Positions 44,762 through 53,569 are shown, numbered from the stretch's first letter. The stretch: 64,000 nt of DNA from Serinicoccus hydrothermalis (GCF_001685415.1 NZ_CP014989.1:1550001-1614000), one strand, 5' to 3'. Program-made: numbers and translations. Notes: a model not told the origin generated them from the sequence alone.

Positions 44762-46039
44762 TCAGAAGCCGGAGGCCGAGGGGCGGCGGTAGAACGTCGC
44801 CAGCTTCTTGGCGTGGTTGAGCCGGTTCGCCGCGACATACGCGCGCCGGCGCCAGTTGCCGCGTTCGTAGAGCAGCGGGTGGACCACCTTGCGACGGGCT
44901 GCCGCGAGCACCCGGCGGCGCAGCGCCGGGTCCCGGACGTAGTAGGGCAGCACCAGCGGGCTGACGATGCTGTAGAGCACCTCCTCGGTGCCGCGCACCG
45001 GCTCGCGCTCGACGCCCCGGACGACGTCGTCGACCACAGCACCGGCGAGGTCGGCCCCCGCGGCGGTGGCGTAGAAGCTGTTGCGCCCCATCCGCGGGTT
45101 GACCTCCATGTAGTAGATCGTCCCGGTCCTGGGGTCACGCTTGGCGTCGATGTTGGCGAAGCCCCAGTAGTCCACCGCGCCCAGGATCCGCTCCGCCGCG
45201 TCCATGAGGTCGTGCATCGGGGTGGTGATCATGGCGATCGGGTTGCCGATCGTCGTGGGGTCGTGCTCGCCGAGCAGGACCTGCGCGGTCGCGCACGCGG
45301 TCATCCGCCCGGTGCGGTCGACGTAGGCGACGATGGAGAGCTGGTGGGTGTCGTCACCGGGGATGTGCTCCTGCACGAGGAAGTCCTGCCGCACCCCACC
45401 GTCCCGCAGCGTCAAGACCAGGTCGTCCCACTCCTCCGGGGTCTGCAGGAACCACACCTTCTGCGCCCCCGGGAAGCGCAGGTGCTCGAAGTGGGCGCTG
45501 TTGGCGGGCTTGGCCACGACGGGGAAGGAGATGTCGATCGGGTCCGGCTCCCACGCCGGGTCGTCGGCCTCGGCGAAGGGCACCACGACCGTGCGCGGCG
45601 TCGGCAGGCCGAGGCGCTCGCAGATCTGCCCGAAGCTCTGCTTGTCGGCGATCTGCTCCAGGGTCTGCGACGACATCCGCGGGAAGGCGAAGTATGCGCC
45701 GAGCTCCTCGGCGTGCTCGGCGATCAGCTCGGTGTGCGAGTCCGAGTTGCAGCCCAGCAGCAGCGCCACGTCCGGCTCCCGCTCCCGGGAGGCCCGCCCC
45801 TCGTCCAGCAGCGTCCGGAGCAGCTGCGCCCGGTCCGTGTTCTCCCCCGCCTCGACGTTGTCGAGGATGCGGGAGTACGCGATGGGACCGGTCTGCCCGC
45901 GCGAGACGATCGTCGTGCGCACGCCGTACTTCTCGTGCAGCGCCCGCGCGAGCCCGTAGGTGCCGGGGTCGGTGCCCAGGAAGACCGGCCGCAGGGCCAC
46001 CTCCGGGGCAGGCGAGGAGGAGGGGAGGTCGGTGGGCAT
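44762..46039 (-). CDS. ATP-grasp carboxylate-amine ligase
   Basis: This 425 aa protein shows the ATP-grasp pattern: FPVVAKPANSAHFEHL with the nucleotide lysine, DFLVQEHIPGDDTHQLSIVAYVD, and the metal site YYMEVNPRMGRNSFYA. The N-terminal part (FLGTDPGTYGLARALHEKYG) resembles D-aspartate ligase (Aslfm)-type enzymes, which attach a D-amino acid to peptidoglycan precursors. That assignment is inference from fold and context. TAGCAT lies 7 nt before the ATG. It converges on the FemX-like gene (7 bp apart). Confidence 0.82.
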   Translation of the reverse strand: MPTDLPSSSPAPEVALRPVFLGTDPGTYGLARALHEKYGVRTTIVSRGQTGPIAYSRILDNVEAGENTDRAQLLRTLLDEGRASREREPDVALLLGCNSDSHTELIAEHAEELGAYFAFPRMSSQTLEQIADKQSFGQICERLGLPTPRTVVVPFAEADDPAWEPDPIDISFPVVAKPANSAHFEHLRFPGAQKVWFLQTPEEWDDLVLTLRDGGVRQDFLVQEHIPGDDTHQLSIVAYVDRTGRMTACATAQVLLGEHDPTTIGNPIAMITTPMHDLMDAAERILGAVDYWGFANIDAKRDPRTGTIYYMEVNPRMGRNSFYATAAGADLAGAVVDDVVRGVEREPVRGTEEVLYSIVSPLVLPYYVRDPALRRRVLAAARRKVVHPLLYERGNWRRRAYVAANRLNHAKKLATFYRRPSASGF

Positions 46040-46046
46040 ACCGAGG

Positions 46047-46052
46047 ATGCTA
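46047..46052 (-). promoter_or_regulatory. Leaderless -10 box of the ATP-grasp gene
   Basis: TAGCAT on the minus strand, 7 nt, then ATG at 46039. Confidence 0.5.
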
Positions 46053-46088
46053 GTGCACCCCTGGCGCCGTCACCGGCACCGCGGCGGC

Positions 46089-47567
46089 TCAGCCGACGCC
46101 GTTGACGACCCCGTAGCCGGACACGCCGCTGAAGATCGCGCGGTACTGCGTCGGGACGCCCGGGCGGCCGGTGTCGTACATCATCCCGTTCCCGGCGTAG
46201 ATGCCCACGTGGTAGGCCGGGTAGCCGAAGAAGACCAGGTCGCCCGGCTGCGGGTTGTTCGTGGGCGTCGCCGCCGCCTGCTGGGTGGCCGCGGTCCGCG
46301 GGATCGACAGGCCCACCTCGGCGAAGACGTAGGAGGTGTAGCCGGAGCAGTCGAAGCCCTCCTGCGGGTTGTTGCCGCCGTACTTGTACGGGGTGCCGAT
46401 GTACTGCGCGGCGGTGTTGAGGATCTCCTGGCGGGTGGTCGAGGGGGCCGGGGCGGGAGCCGGCTCGGCGCCGCCGCCACCACCACCGCCACCGCCGGGG
46501 TTGCTCGCGGTGAGCACCGAGCCCGCCATGTACTGCGAGCCCGACATCTTCAGCCAGCCGTTGCTGGTGAGCGTGCCGGTGACCTCGGTGCCGCGCGGCA
46601 TGCTGCCGACGACGGAGTATGACGTCGAGGGGCCGGAGCGGACGTTCGCCGACGCGGCGCTGACCCAGCGGGTCACCTCGTTCGGGGCGGGGTCCGGCTG
46701 CTCGCCACCGCCACCACCGCCGCCGCCGGGGTTGGTGCCGGTGAGGATCGAGCCGGCGATGTACTTCCCGCCGCCGATGTTGAGCCAGCCGTTGCTGGTC
46801 CAGGTGCCCGTCACCTTCGTGCCCTTGCGCATCGTGGTGACGACCGGGTGACCCAGGCCGGGGCCCGAGCGCACGTTGCCGACCGAGGCCTCCATCCACT
46901 GCGTCACGCGCTGGCTCCCGCCACCGCCGCCACCGGGGTCGGAGCCGCCGCCACCGCCGGGGTTGGTGCCGGTGAGGATCGAGCCGGCGATGTACTTCCC
47001 GCCGCCGATGTTGAGCCAGCCGTTGCTGGTCCAGGTGCCCGTCACCTTCGTGCCCTTGCGCATCGTGGTGACGACCGGGTTGCCCAGGCCGGGGCCCGAG
47101 CGCACGTTGCCGACCGAGGCCTCCATCCACTGCGTGACCCGCTCGGCGCTCCCGCCACCGCCGCCACCGCCGCCGGGGTTGCTGCCGGAGGACCGGGTGA
47201 GATTCCAGGCGGCGACGAACTTGTTGTTGCCGACCTTGAGCCAGTTGTTGGACGTGAGCGTGCCGGTGAGCTTGGCCCCGTTGCGGTAGCCGCCCACGAT
47301 GCCGTAGGAGGTCGACGGACCGCTGCGGGCGTTGACGCCGGCAGCGGCGTTGACAGTCATCGTGACGGTCGAGATCGGGGCGGGGGTCGGGAGGACCCGG
47401 GGGGTCGCGACGGGCGTGGTCGGCGTGGCCGGCAGCAGCGGCTGCTGCGGCAGCTGCGGGGTGCCGGAGGGCGCGGCGTGGGCCGCGGGCGCGAGCGACA
47501 CCACCGGGGCGGCGGCGGCGGTCACGGCGATCATGGTTCGCGACAGGCGACGGGTGCTCAGGGTCAT
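46089..47567 (-). CDS. Secreted peptidoglycan hydrolase: signal peptide, four SH3 domains, NlpC/P60
   Basis: This 492 aa protein has a signal peptide (about 1-31, cleavage after AHA), a Pro/Thr-rich segment, four bacterial SH3 domains (about 68-125, 144-201, 221-278, 298-355) joined by glycine runs of 5-9 residues, and a C-terminal NlpC/P60 domain. The latter has Cys407 in FDCSGY and His453 in YHVGIY. It should cut peptide stems in the cell wall. SH3 domains two and three are almost identical in DNA and protein. A 450-bp upstream region suggests complex control. Confidence 0.93.
   Translation of the reverse strand: MTLSTRRLSRTMIAVTAAAAPVVSLAPAAHAAPSGTPQLPQQPLLPATPTTPVATPRVLPTPAPISTVTMTVNAAAGVNARSGPSTSYGIVGGYRNGAKLTGTLTSNNWLKVGNNKFVAAWNLTRSSGSNPGGGGGGGGSAERVTQWMEASVGNVRSGPGLGNPVVTTMRKGTKVTGTWTSNGWLNIGGGKYIAGSILTGTNPGGGGGSDPGGGGGGSQRVTQWMEASVGNVRSGPGLGHPVVTTMRKGTKVTGTWTSNGWLNIGGGKYIAGSILTGTNPGGGGGGGGEQPDPAPNEVTRWVSAASANVRSGPSTSYSVVGSMPRGTEVTGTLTSNGWLKMSGSQYMAGSVLTASNPGGGGGGGGGAEPAPAPAPSTTRQEILNTAAQYIGTPYKYGGNNPQEGFDCSGYTSYVFAEVGLSIPRTAATQQAAATPTNNPQPGDLVFFGYPAYHVGIYAGNGMMYDTGRPGVPTQYRAIFSGVSGYGVVNGVG
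46723..46904. repeat. SH3-module direct repeat, copy 1
   Basis: This 182-bp segment matches 46954-47135 at all but two positions, at a 231-bp (77-codon) offset. It encodes SH3 domain three of the hydrolase. Confidence 0.9.
46954..47135. repeat. SH3-module direct repeat, copy 2
   Basis: Partner of 46723-46904; it encodes SH3 domain two. The two changes give one silent difference and one His/Asn difference. Confidence 0.9.
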
Positions 47568-47955
47568 CAGTGATCCGTACGTGTGTGGCGGGGCAGGACG
47601 CAGAGGTATCCGGCAGGGTGCGGAGACCGGTGTTTCTGGGACGACCCTCAGGTGGGCCAGGAGCAATGAAACCCACCCCTGACCTGCGGCGCAACCCCAC
47701 CCCCACCCCAGTGAGTGCATTTCCCGGGGGCATGACAAGCGTGTAGTTCGTGATGTTGCTCACACACTCTCAGGGTTGATGCAGGTCAGCCCGGATATCA
47801 CAAGGGTGTAGTTCGCTGACCAGCACTTTTCTCGATTTTCACACCTTTCTCGGGCGCCCCTCCGAGCACGTGATCTGAGTGAACTCGGCGTGTCTGAGTG
47901 GCACCTGTGAAATGCGTCAGGAGAGGGTCATCGGCCTACCTTTCCCAGACGCAGA
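47568..47955 (-). other. Long non-coding leader/regulatory region of the NlpC/P60 gene
   Basis: No credible gene is found in these 388 bp, which are AT-richer than the surroundings. They hold two direct repeats of ACAAGSGTGTAGTTCG (47735-47750 and 47800-47815, one mismatch, 65 bp apart). A hairpin with GGTCAGC/GCTGACC arms (47784-47821) has one of the repeats in its loop. I looked for a c-di-AMP (ydaO-type) riboswitch, often found before such genes, and could not recognise one. Confidence 0.55.
47735..47815. promoter_or_regulatory. Paired 16-bp direct repeats upstream of the hydrolase gene
   Basis: The repeats ACAAGCGTGTAGTTCG and ACAAGGGTGTAGTTCG lie about six helical turns apart, on the same face of DNA, about 170-250 bp before ATG 47567. 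They suit a dimeric or cooperative regulator. No known factor can be named with confidence. Confidence 0.5.
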
Positions 47956-47998
47956 ACGGGCGGGACGCGGCGCACGTCGTGCACCACGTCCCGCCCGT
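47956..47998 (-). terminator. Hairpin terminator of clpC
   Basis: ACGGGCGGGACG (47956-47967) pairs perfectly with CGTCCCGCCCGT (47987-47998) across a 19-nt loop, 20 bp after the clpC stop. Confidence 0.75.
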
Positions 47999-48018
47999 GC
48001 GGGTGGGTCAGCTGCGGG

Positions 48019-50544
48019 TCAGCCGGCCTGCTCCTCCACCGGCACCGTGTCGGGCACCTCGGAGGGCTTGTCCTGCCCGCGGAAGGTGAAGACCTTGTCG
48101 CGGTTCTTGTCCTCGCCGACCGGGTCCTCGACGTCCACGATGACGATCTGACCGGTGCCGAGCTCGCCGAACAGGATCTTCTCCGAGAGCTGGTCCTCGA
48201 TCTCGCGCTGGATGGCCCTGCGCAGCGGCCGGGCGCCGAGCACGGGGTCGTAGCCGCGCTTGGCCAGGAGCTCCTTGGCGGCCGAGGTGAGCTCGATCGC
48301 CATGTCCTTGTCCTTGAGGCGCTCGTCGAGACGGGCGACCATGAGGTCGACGATCGCCACGATCTCCTCCTGCGTGAGCTGCGGGAAGACGATGGTGTCG
48401 TCGACACGGTTGAGGAACTCGGGACGGAAGTGCTGCTTGAGCTCGTCCGTGACCTTGTTCTTCATCCGGTCGTAGTCGCTGCGGGTCTCCGGCCCGGCGG
48501 AGAAGCCGAGCGAGACACCCTTGGCGATGTCGCGGGTCCCGAGGTTGGTCGTCATGATGATGACGGTGTTCTTGAAGTCGACCACCCGGCCCTGGGAGTC
48601 GGTCAGGCGACCGTCCTCCAGGATCTGCAGCAGGCTGTTGAAGATGTCCGGGTGCGCCTTCTCGATCTCGTCGAAGAGCACCACGGAGAACGGCTTGCGC
48701 CGCACCTTCTCGGTCAGCTGGCCACCCTCTTCGTACCCGACGTAGCCGGGGGGCGAGCCGAACATCCGCGAGACGGTGTGCTTCTCGGAGTACTCCGACA
48801 TGTCGAGCGTGATGAGGCTGTCCTCGTCACCGAAGAGGAACTCGGCGAGCGTCTTGGCCAGCTCGGTCTTGCCGACACCGGTCGGTCCGGCGAAGATGAA
48901 CGACCCACCGGGGCGGCGGGGGTCCTTGAGGCCGGCGCGGGTGCGGCGGATGGCCTGGGACAGCGCCTTGATGGCGTCGTTCATGCCGATGATCCGCTTG
49001 TGCAGCTCGTCCTCCATGTTGAGCAGCCTGGAGGACTCCTCCTCGCTCAGCTTGAAGACCGGGATGCCGGTCGCCGCGGCCAGCACCTCGGCGATGAGCT
49101 CCTCGTCGACCTCGGCGACGACGTCCATGTCACCGTTCTTCCACTCCTTCTCCCGCTCGGCACGCGCCTGGGTGAGCTTGTGCTCCTCGTCGCGCAGCCG
49201 GGCGGCCTTCTCGAAGTCCTGGCCGTCGATGGCCGACTCCTTCTCGCGCTTGGCGTGCGCGATCTTCTCGTCGAAGTCGCGCAGGTCCGGCGGCGCGGTC
49301 ATCCGACGGATGCGCAACCGGGCCCCGGCCTCGTCGATCAGGTCGATCGCCTTGTCCGGCAGGAAGCGGTCGTTGATGTAGCGGTCGGCCATGGACGCGG
49401 CCGCGACGAGGGCGCTGTCGGTGATGGTCACCCGGTGGTGCGCCTCGTAGCGGTCGCGCAGACCCTTGAGGATCTCGACGGCGTGCTTGAGCGTGGGCTC
49501 GGACACCTGGATGGGCTGGAAGCGACGCTCCAGCGCGGCGTCCTTCTCGATGTGCTTGCGGTACTCGTCCAGGGTGGTCGCACCGATGGTCTGCAGCTCG
49601 CCGCGGGCCAGCATCGGCTTGAGGATGCTGGCGGCGTCGATCGCGCCCTCGGCGGCACCCGCACCGACGAGGGTGTGGATCTCGTCGATGAACAGGATGA
49701 TGTCGCCGCGGGTGCGGATCTCCTTGAGCACCTTCTTGAGGCGCTCCTCGAAGTCACCGCGGTAGCGCGAGCCGGCGACCAGGGCACCGAGGTCGAGCGT
49801 GTAGAGCTGCTTCTCCTTGAGCGTCTCCGGCACGTCGCCCCGGACGATGTCCTGGGCCAGGCCCTCGACGACGGCGGTCTTGCCGACGCCGGGCTCGCCG
49901 ATGAGGACGGGGTTGTTCTTGGTGCGGCGGGACAGCACCTGCATGACCCGCTCGATCTCCTGCTCGCGCCCGATGACCGGGTCGAGCTTGCCCTCGCGGG
50001 CGGCCTGGGTGAGGTTGCGGCCGAACTGGTCCAGGACCAGGGAGCCGGACTGCTGGCCCTCCTGCTGGCTGCCGGCGCCGACGCCGGCGGTCGCCGACTC
50101 CTTGCCCTGGTAGCCCGAGAGCAGGGTGATGACCTGCTGGCGGACCCGGTTGAGGTCGGCGCCCAGCTTGACCAGCACCTGGGCGGCCACGCCCTCTCCC
50201 TCGCGGATGAGGCCGAGCAGCAGGTGCTCGGTGCCGATGTAGTTGTGGCCCAGCTGCAGGCCCTCGCGCAGCGAGAGCTCGAGGACCTTCTTGGCGCGCG
50301 GGGTGAACGGGATGTGCCCGGTCGGGCTGTTCTGCCCCTGGCCGATGATCTCCTGCACCTGCTGGCGCACCGCGTCCAGCGAGATGTCCAGCGACTCCAG
50401 CGCCTTGGCGGCCACGCCCTCACCCTCGTGGATCAGGCCCAGCAGCAGGTGCTCGGTGCCGATGTAGTTGTGGTTGAGCATGCGCGCCTCTTCCTGCGCG
50501 AGCACCACCACACGTCGAGCCCGGTCGGTGAACCGTTCGAACAT
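48019..50544 (-). CDS. clpC: ATP-dependent Clp protease ATP-binding subunit ClpC
   Basis: This 841 aa Hsp100 protein unfolds substrates for ClpP. It has two Clp-N repeats (about 1-145), AAA+ domain 1 with GEPGVGKT, a middle domain with a UVR-like segment (about 425-460), AAA+ domain 2 with GPTGVGKTE, and a C-terminal tail. The length matches ClpC1. GGAGGAGAAGAGC precedes ATG 50544. The order clpC-lsr2-lysS matches M. tuberculosis Rv3596c-Rv3598c except for the ku-ligD insertion. It is the longest gene here without a GTATGCC motif. Confidence 0.97.
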   Translation of the reverse strand: MFERFTDRARRVVVLAQEEARMLNHNYIGTEHLLLGLIHEGEGVAAKALESLDISLDAVRQQVQEIIGQGQNSPTGHIPFTPRAKKVLELSLREGLQLGHNYIGTEHLLLGLIREGEGVAAQVLVKLGADLNRVRQQVITLLSGYQGKESATAGVGAGSQQEGQQSGSLVLDQFGRNLTQAAREGKLDPVIGREQEIERVMQVLSRRTKNNPVLIGEPGVGKTAVVEGLAQDIVRGDVPETLKEKQLYTLDLGALVAGSRYRGDFEERLKKVLKEIRTRGDIILFIDEIHTLVGAGAAEGAIDAASILKPMLARGELQTIGATTLDEYRKHIEKDAALERRFQPIQVSEPTLKHAVEILKGLRDRYEAHHRVTITDSALVAAASMADRYINDRFLPDKAIDLIDEAGARLRIRRMTAPPDLRDFDEKIAHAKREKESAIDGQDFEKAARLRDEEHKLTQARAEREKEWKNGDMDVVAEVDEELIAEVLAAATGIPVFKLSEEESSRLLNMEDELHKRIIGMNDAIKALSQAIRRTRAGLKDPRRPGGSFIFAGPTGVGKTELAKTLAEFLFGDEDSLITLDMSEYSEKHTVSRMFGSPPGYVGYEEGGQLTEKVRRKPFSVVLFDEIEKAHPDIFNSLLQILEDGRLTDSQGRVVDFKNTVIIMTTNLGTRDIAKGVSLGFSAGPETRSDYDRMKNKVTDELKQHFRPEFLNRVDDTIVFPQLTQEEIVAIVDLMVARLDERLKDKDMAIELTSAAKELLAKRGYDPVLGARPLRRAIQREIEDQLSEKILFGELGTGQIVIVDVEDPVGEDKNRDKVFTFRGQDKPSEVPDTVPVEEQAG

Positions 50545-50560
50545 GCTCTTCTCCTCCACT

Positions 50561-50645
50561 GTGGGCGTCCGCCCACTCTACGTGCGTCTGATCCAGATCA
50601 ACGCCGAGATCCGCCACCGATGTTCCGTGTTCGCCCCCGGCGGAA
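50561..50645 (-). promoter_or_regulatory. clpC promoter region with ClgR-like site
   Basis: On the minus strand TAGAGT is a likely -10, with TTGATC 15 bp before it as a possible -35. Farther upstream CGC-N5-GCG (50632-50642) partly fits the published ClgR pattern of actinobacterial clp genes. The match is incomplete. Confidence 0.35.
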
Positions 50646-50711
50646 TGCGGGCCGCGCGCCCCGCTGCGCGGTCACCACCGGCGTGCGCGCCGGGCAGGAC
50701 GAGGTATGCGC

Positions 50712-51653
50712 TCAGCCGGCCTTCTTGGTCGTCGACCGCTTGGAGGAGCTCGACTTCTTCGCGGCGGGCTTCTTCGCCGAGGACTTCTTGGACGTCGAAC
50801 CGGAGGACTTCTTCTTCGTCCCCGAGCCGCTCGAGCCACCCTCGTCGGCGTCGCCCTCGCCGCGGCCCTTCTTGGCCCGGTCCACCGAGCGCTGCAGCGC
50901 GGCGAGCAGGTCGACCACCTCCCCGGAGTCGGCCTCGTCCTCCTCGTCCGGGCTCTCGGTGACCTCGCCGCCGCTGATCTTCTTCTCGACCAGGGCGTCC
51001 ACGGCCTCCTTGAAGTCGTCGACGTGCCCCTCCGGCTCGAAGTCCCCGGACATCGAGTCGACGAGCATCCGCGCCATCGCGACCTCGTCCTTCTTGGGCT
51101 CGCTCACCTCGTCGAGGTGGTCCAGCTGGTCCGAGGCCCGGATCTCGTCCGGCCACAGCAGCGTCTGCATGACGATCGCGTCGTCGTCCTCGCGCACCCG
51201 CAGCACCGCCATGGTCATCCGGGTGCGCACCGAGACCGTCACCACCGCGACCCGGTCGGACTCCCGCAGCGCCTCCCGCAGCAGGCCGTAGGCCTTGGCG
51301 CCCATCGCGTCCGGCTCCAGGAAGTAGGCCTTGTCGAACAGGATCGGGTCGATCTGCTCGCGCGGGACGAAGCGCTCGACCGAGATCTCCTTGCTGCTGC
51401 GGTTGGGCAGGCTCGCGAGGTCCTCGTCGGTGAGCACCACGGTCTTGCCGTCGTCGGTCTCGTAGGCCTTGGCGATGTCCTTGTAGGCGACCTCCTCGCC
51501 GTCGGCCTGCGCCACCCGCTTGTAGCGGATCCGGCTGCCGTCGCTGCCCCGCACCTGGTGGAAGCTGAGGTCGTGGTTCTCGGTCGCCGAGTAGAGCCGC
51601 ACGGGCACGTTGACCAGCCCGAACGACACGGCACCCTTCCAGATCGCTCTCAC
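50712..51653 (-). CDS. ku: Non-homologous end joining protein Ku
   Basis: This 313 aa protein has the bacterial Ku core: RAIWKGAVSFGLVNVPVRLYSATE at the start and YFLEPDAMGAKAYGLLREAL later. It forms a homodimeric ring on DNA ends and recruits LigD. The tail (about 265-313) is rich in Lys, Ser and Ala, as in extended Ku proteins that bind DNA tightly. GTG 51653 matches the conserved start. The start codon lies 18 bp from that of the divergent ligase gene. Confidence 0.96.
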   Translation of the reverse strand: MRAIWKGAVSFGLVNVPVRLYSATENHDLSFHQVRGSDGSRIRYKRVAQADGEEVAYKDIAKAYETDDGKTVVLTDEDLASLPNRSSKEISVERFVPREQIDPILFDKAYFLEPDAMGAKAYGLLREALRESDRVAVVTVSVRTRMTMAVLRVREDDDAIVMQTLLWPDEIRASDQLDHLDEVSEPKKDEVAMARMLVDSMSGDFEPEGHVDDFKEAVDALVEKKISGGEVTESPDEEDEADSGEVVDLLAALQRSVDRAKKGRGEGDADEGGSSGSGTKKKSSGSTSKKSSAKKPAAKKSSSSKRSTTKKAG

Positions 51654-51659
51654 GCACCC

Positions 51660-51666
51660 CAGGATG
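51660..51666. promoter_or_regulatory. Symmetric -10-like box shared by ku and ligD
   Basis: CAGGATG reads CAGGAT rightwards (6 nt before ATG 51672) and CATCCT leftwards (7 nt before GTG 51653). Both positions suit leaderless starts. The first base is C rather than T in each direction, so the elements are weaker than the usual TANNNT. Confidence 0.45.
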
Positions 51667-51671
51667 GACCC

Positions 51672-52658
51672 ATGCGCCCCATGCTCGCCACCCCGGGACC
51701 CGTACCGGAGGGGCCTCCTGCCGGCCCGGGGTGGGTGCACGAGATCAAGTGGGACGGGATCCGCCTCCTCGCCGACGTCCGCGAGGGCACGCTGCGGCTG
51801 ACCACCCGCGGCGAGCGGGACATCGCGGTCGCCTTCCCCGAGCTCACCGCGCTGGCCGGGGTGGCCGACGACCTGCTGCTCGACGGCGAGGCGGTGGTGC
51901 TCGTGGACGGGCTGCCCTCGTTCGGGCACGTCGTGGAGCGGGTGCACACCTCGACCGCCGCCGCGGCCCGGCGGCTCGCGAGCGCCTCGCCGGCCACCTA
52001 CGTCGCCTTCGACCTGCTCCGCCTCGACGGGCTGGACCTCACGCCGCTGCCCTGGACCGCGCGCCGGGAGGCGCTGGAGGAGCTGCTCGACGGGGTCCCG
52101 CAGACCCAGCTCTCCCCGGTCTACGACGACGGCGCGATGCTGCTGGCCGCGACCCGGGAGCAGCACCTGGAGGGGGTCGTCAGCAAGCGGCGGTCGGCGG
52201 CATACCGGGCCGGGCAGCGCAGCGCGGACTGGCTGAAGTTCCCGCACCGTGCGCAGCGCTCGGTGGTGGTGGGCGGCTGGCGTCCCGAGACCGGTCGCCC
52301 GGGGCGCATCGGGGCCGTGCACGTCGGCCTGCCCGTCCCCGACGCCGACGGTATGCCCGTGCGCACCGACGACGGCACCCTGCTCCTGCGCTACCGGGGT
52401 CGGGTCGGCAGCGGGCTGGCCGGGCGCGCCGGCGAGCAGCTGCAGCGGCTGCTCGCGCAGGTGCCGCGGGCGGCATACCCCTTCGACGCGCCGATCCCCG
52501 CGGTGGAGGCGCGCGGGTCGACCTGGCTGGAGCCGCAGGTGGTGGTCGAGGTGGCCTCCCTGGGGCTCGGCGCGCAGGGACGGCTGCGGCAGCCCTCCTT
52601 CCAGGGGGTCCGCGCCGACCTGGCGCCGACGGACCTGCTGCACGAGGACCTGGCGTGA
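51672..52658 (+). CDS. ATP-dependent DNA ligase (LigD ligase domain)
   Basis: This 328 aa protein has the nucleotidyltransferase motif EIKWDGIR with Lys26 as the AMP site, LLDGEAVVL (motif III), YVAFDLLRLDG, GVVSKRRSAAYRAG and DWLKFPH, and an OB-fold to the end. It corresponds to the ligase third of mycobacterial LigD, here as a separate gene. It would seal breaks held by Ku. The stop overlaps the polymerase gene start (GTGA). Confidence 0.94.
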   Translation: MRPMLATPGPVPEGPPAGPGWVHEIKWDGIRLLADVREGTLRLTTRGERDIAVAFPELTALAGVADDLLLDGEAVVLVDGLPSFGHVVERVHTSTAAAARRLASASPATYVAFDLLRLDGLDLTPLPWTARREALEELLDGVPQTQLSPVYDDGAMLLAATREQHLEGVVSKRRSAAYRAGQRSADWLKFPHRAQRSVVVGGWRPETGRPGRIGAVHVGLPVPDADGMPVRTDDGTLLLRYRGRVGSGLAGRAGEQLQRLLAQVPRAAYPFDAPIPAVEARGSTWLEPQVVVEVASLGLGAQGRLRQPSFQGVRADLAPTDLLHEDLA

Positions 52659-53503
52659 GCAGCCAGCAGGTCAGCGTCGCCGGGCGCACGCTCAAGGTGA
52701 GCAACCTGGACAAGGTGCTCTACCCCGCCACCGGCACGACCAAGGGCGAGATCCTCACCTACTACGTCACCCACGCCGAGCAGATCCTGCCCGAGCTGGC
52801 CGACCGGCCGGTCACCCGGATCCGGTGGCCGGAAGGCGTCGCGCAGGCGCACTTCTTCGAGAAGAACCTCCCCTCCGGAGCACCCGACTGGCTGCCCCGG
52901 GTCGTCGTCCCCACGCCCGGGTCCTCGCGCGGGCACACCCACCTGACGTTCCCGCTGGTCACCGATCTGGCGGACCTGGTCTACCTCGTCAACCTCGGCA
53001 GCCTCGAGCTGCACGTGCCGCAGTGGCGGATCGACGGCGACGGCGTCCCGCAGGACCCGGACCGGCTGGTGGTCGACCTCGACCCGGGTCCCGGCGCCGG
53101 GCTCGCCGAGTGCTCCCGGGTGGCGCTGCTGGTGCGCGACCGGCTGGGTGCGGTGGGGCTCGAGGCGCGCCCGGTCACGAGCGGGTCCAAGGGCATGCAG
53201 CTGTATGCCGCGCTCGAGGGCACCCGGAGCTCGGACGAGGTGAGCGCTGTCACCAAGGCGCTGGCCGAGAGCCTGGCCGAGCAGCACCCCGACCTGGTGA
53301 CGGCGCGGATGACCAAGGCGGTGCGGCCCGGGAAGGTCTTCCTCGACTGGAGCCAGAACAACGGGGCGAAGACGACGATCTGCCCGTGGTCCGTGCGGGG
53401 CAGGGAGCGGCCGCAGGTGGCCTTCCCGCGCGACTGGGACGAGGTCGAGGGCGCCGCCGAGGGGGACGAGGAGCTCGTGCAGGTGCTCATCGACGAGGTG
53501 TAA
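52655..53503 (+). CDS. LigD polymerase/primase domain protein
   Basis: This 282 aa archaeo-eukaryotic primase-fold protein has SNLDKVLYPATGTTKGEILTYY, RWPEGV, the metal aspartates Asp141 and Asp143 in VVDLDPG, SGSKGMQLY and FLDWSQNN. It fills gaps with ribo- or deoxynucleotides in end joining. No phosphoesterase domain is found on either LigD gene. GTG 52655 overlaps the ligase stop, so the parts are made together although not fused. Confidence 0.94.
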   Translation: MSSQQVSVAGRTLKVSNLDKVLYPATGTTKGEILTYYVTHAEQILPELADRPVTRIRWPEGVAQAHFFEKNLPSGAPDWLPRVVVPTPGSSRGHTHLTFPLVTDLADLVYLVNLGSLELHVPQWRIDGDGVPQDPDRLVVDLDPGPGAGLAECSRVALLVRDRLGAVGLEARPVTSGSKGMQLYAALEGTRSSDEVSAVTKALAESLAEQHPDLVTARMTKAVRPGKVFLDWSQNNGAKTTICPWSVRGRERPQVAFPRDWDEVEGAAEGDEELVQVLIDEV

Positions 53504-53532
53504 CGCCGTCACGGACGCCCGACGGGACGAGA

Positions 53533-53566
53533 ACGGGGCCGGCACCCTCGTGGGTGCCGGCCCCGT
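53533..53566. terminator. Strong bidirectional hairpin between ligD and lsr2
   Basis: ACGGGGCCGGCACCC (53533-53547) pairs perfectly over 15 bp with 53552-53566 around a TCGT loop. A second perfect 8-bp hairpin (53570-53587) follows and touches the lsr2 stop. Confidence 0.85.
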
Positions 53567-53569
53567 GCG

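Noticed and set aside
46440-47180. Repeats in the hydrolase gene as a CRISPR or minisatellite
   Set aside because: The units are in frame, encode SH3 domains and glycine linkers, and are not short regularly spaced repeats.
47568-48018. c-di-AMP (ydaO-type) riboswitch before the NlpC/P60 gene
   Set aside because: The expected conserved blocks could not be found on the coding strand; only direct repeats and a simple hairpin are visible.
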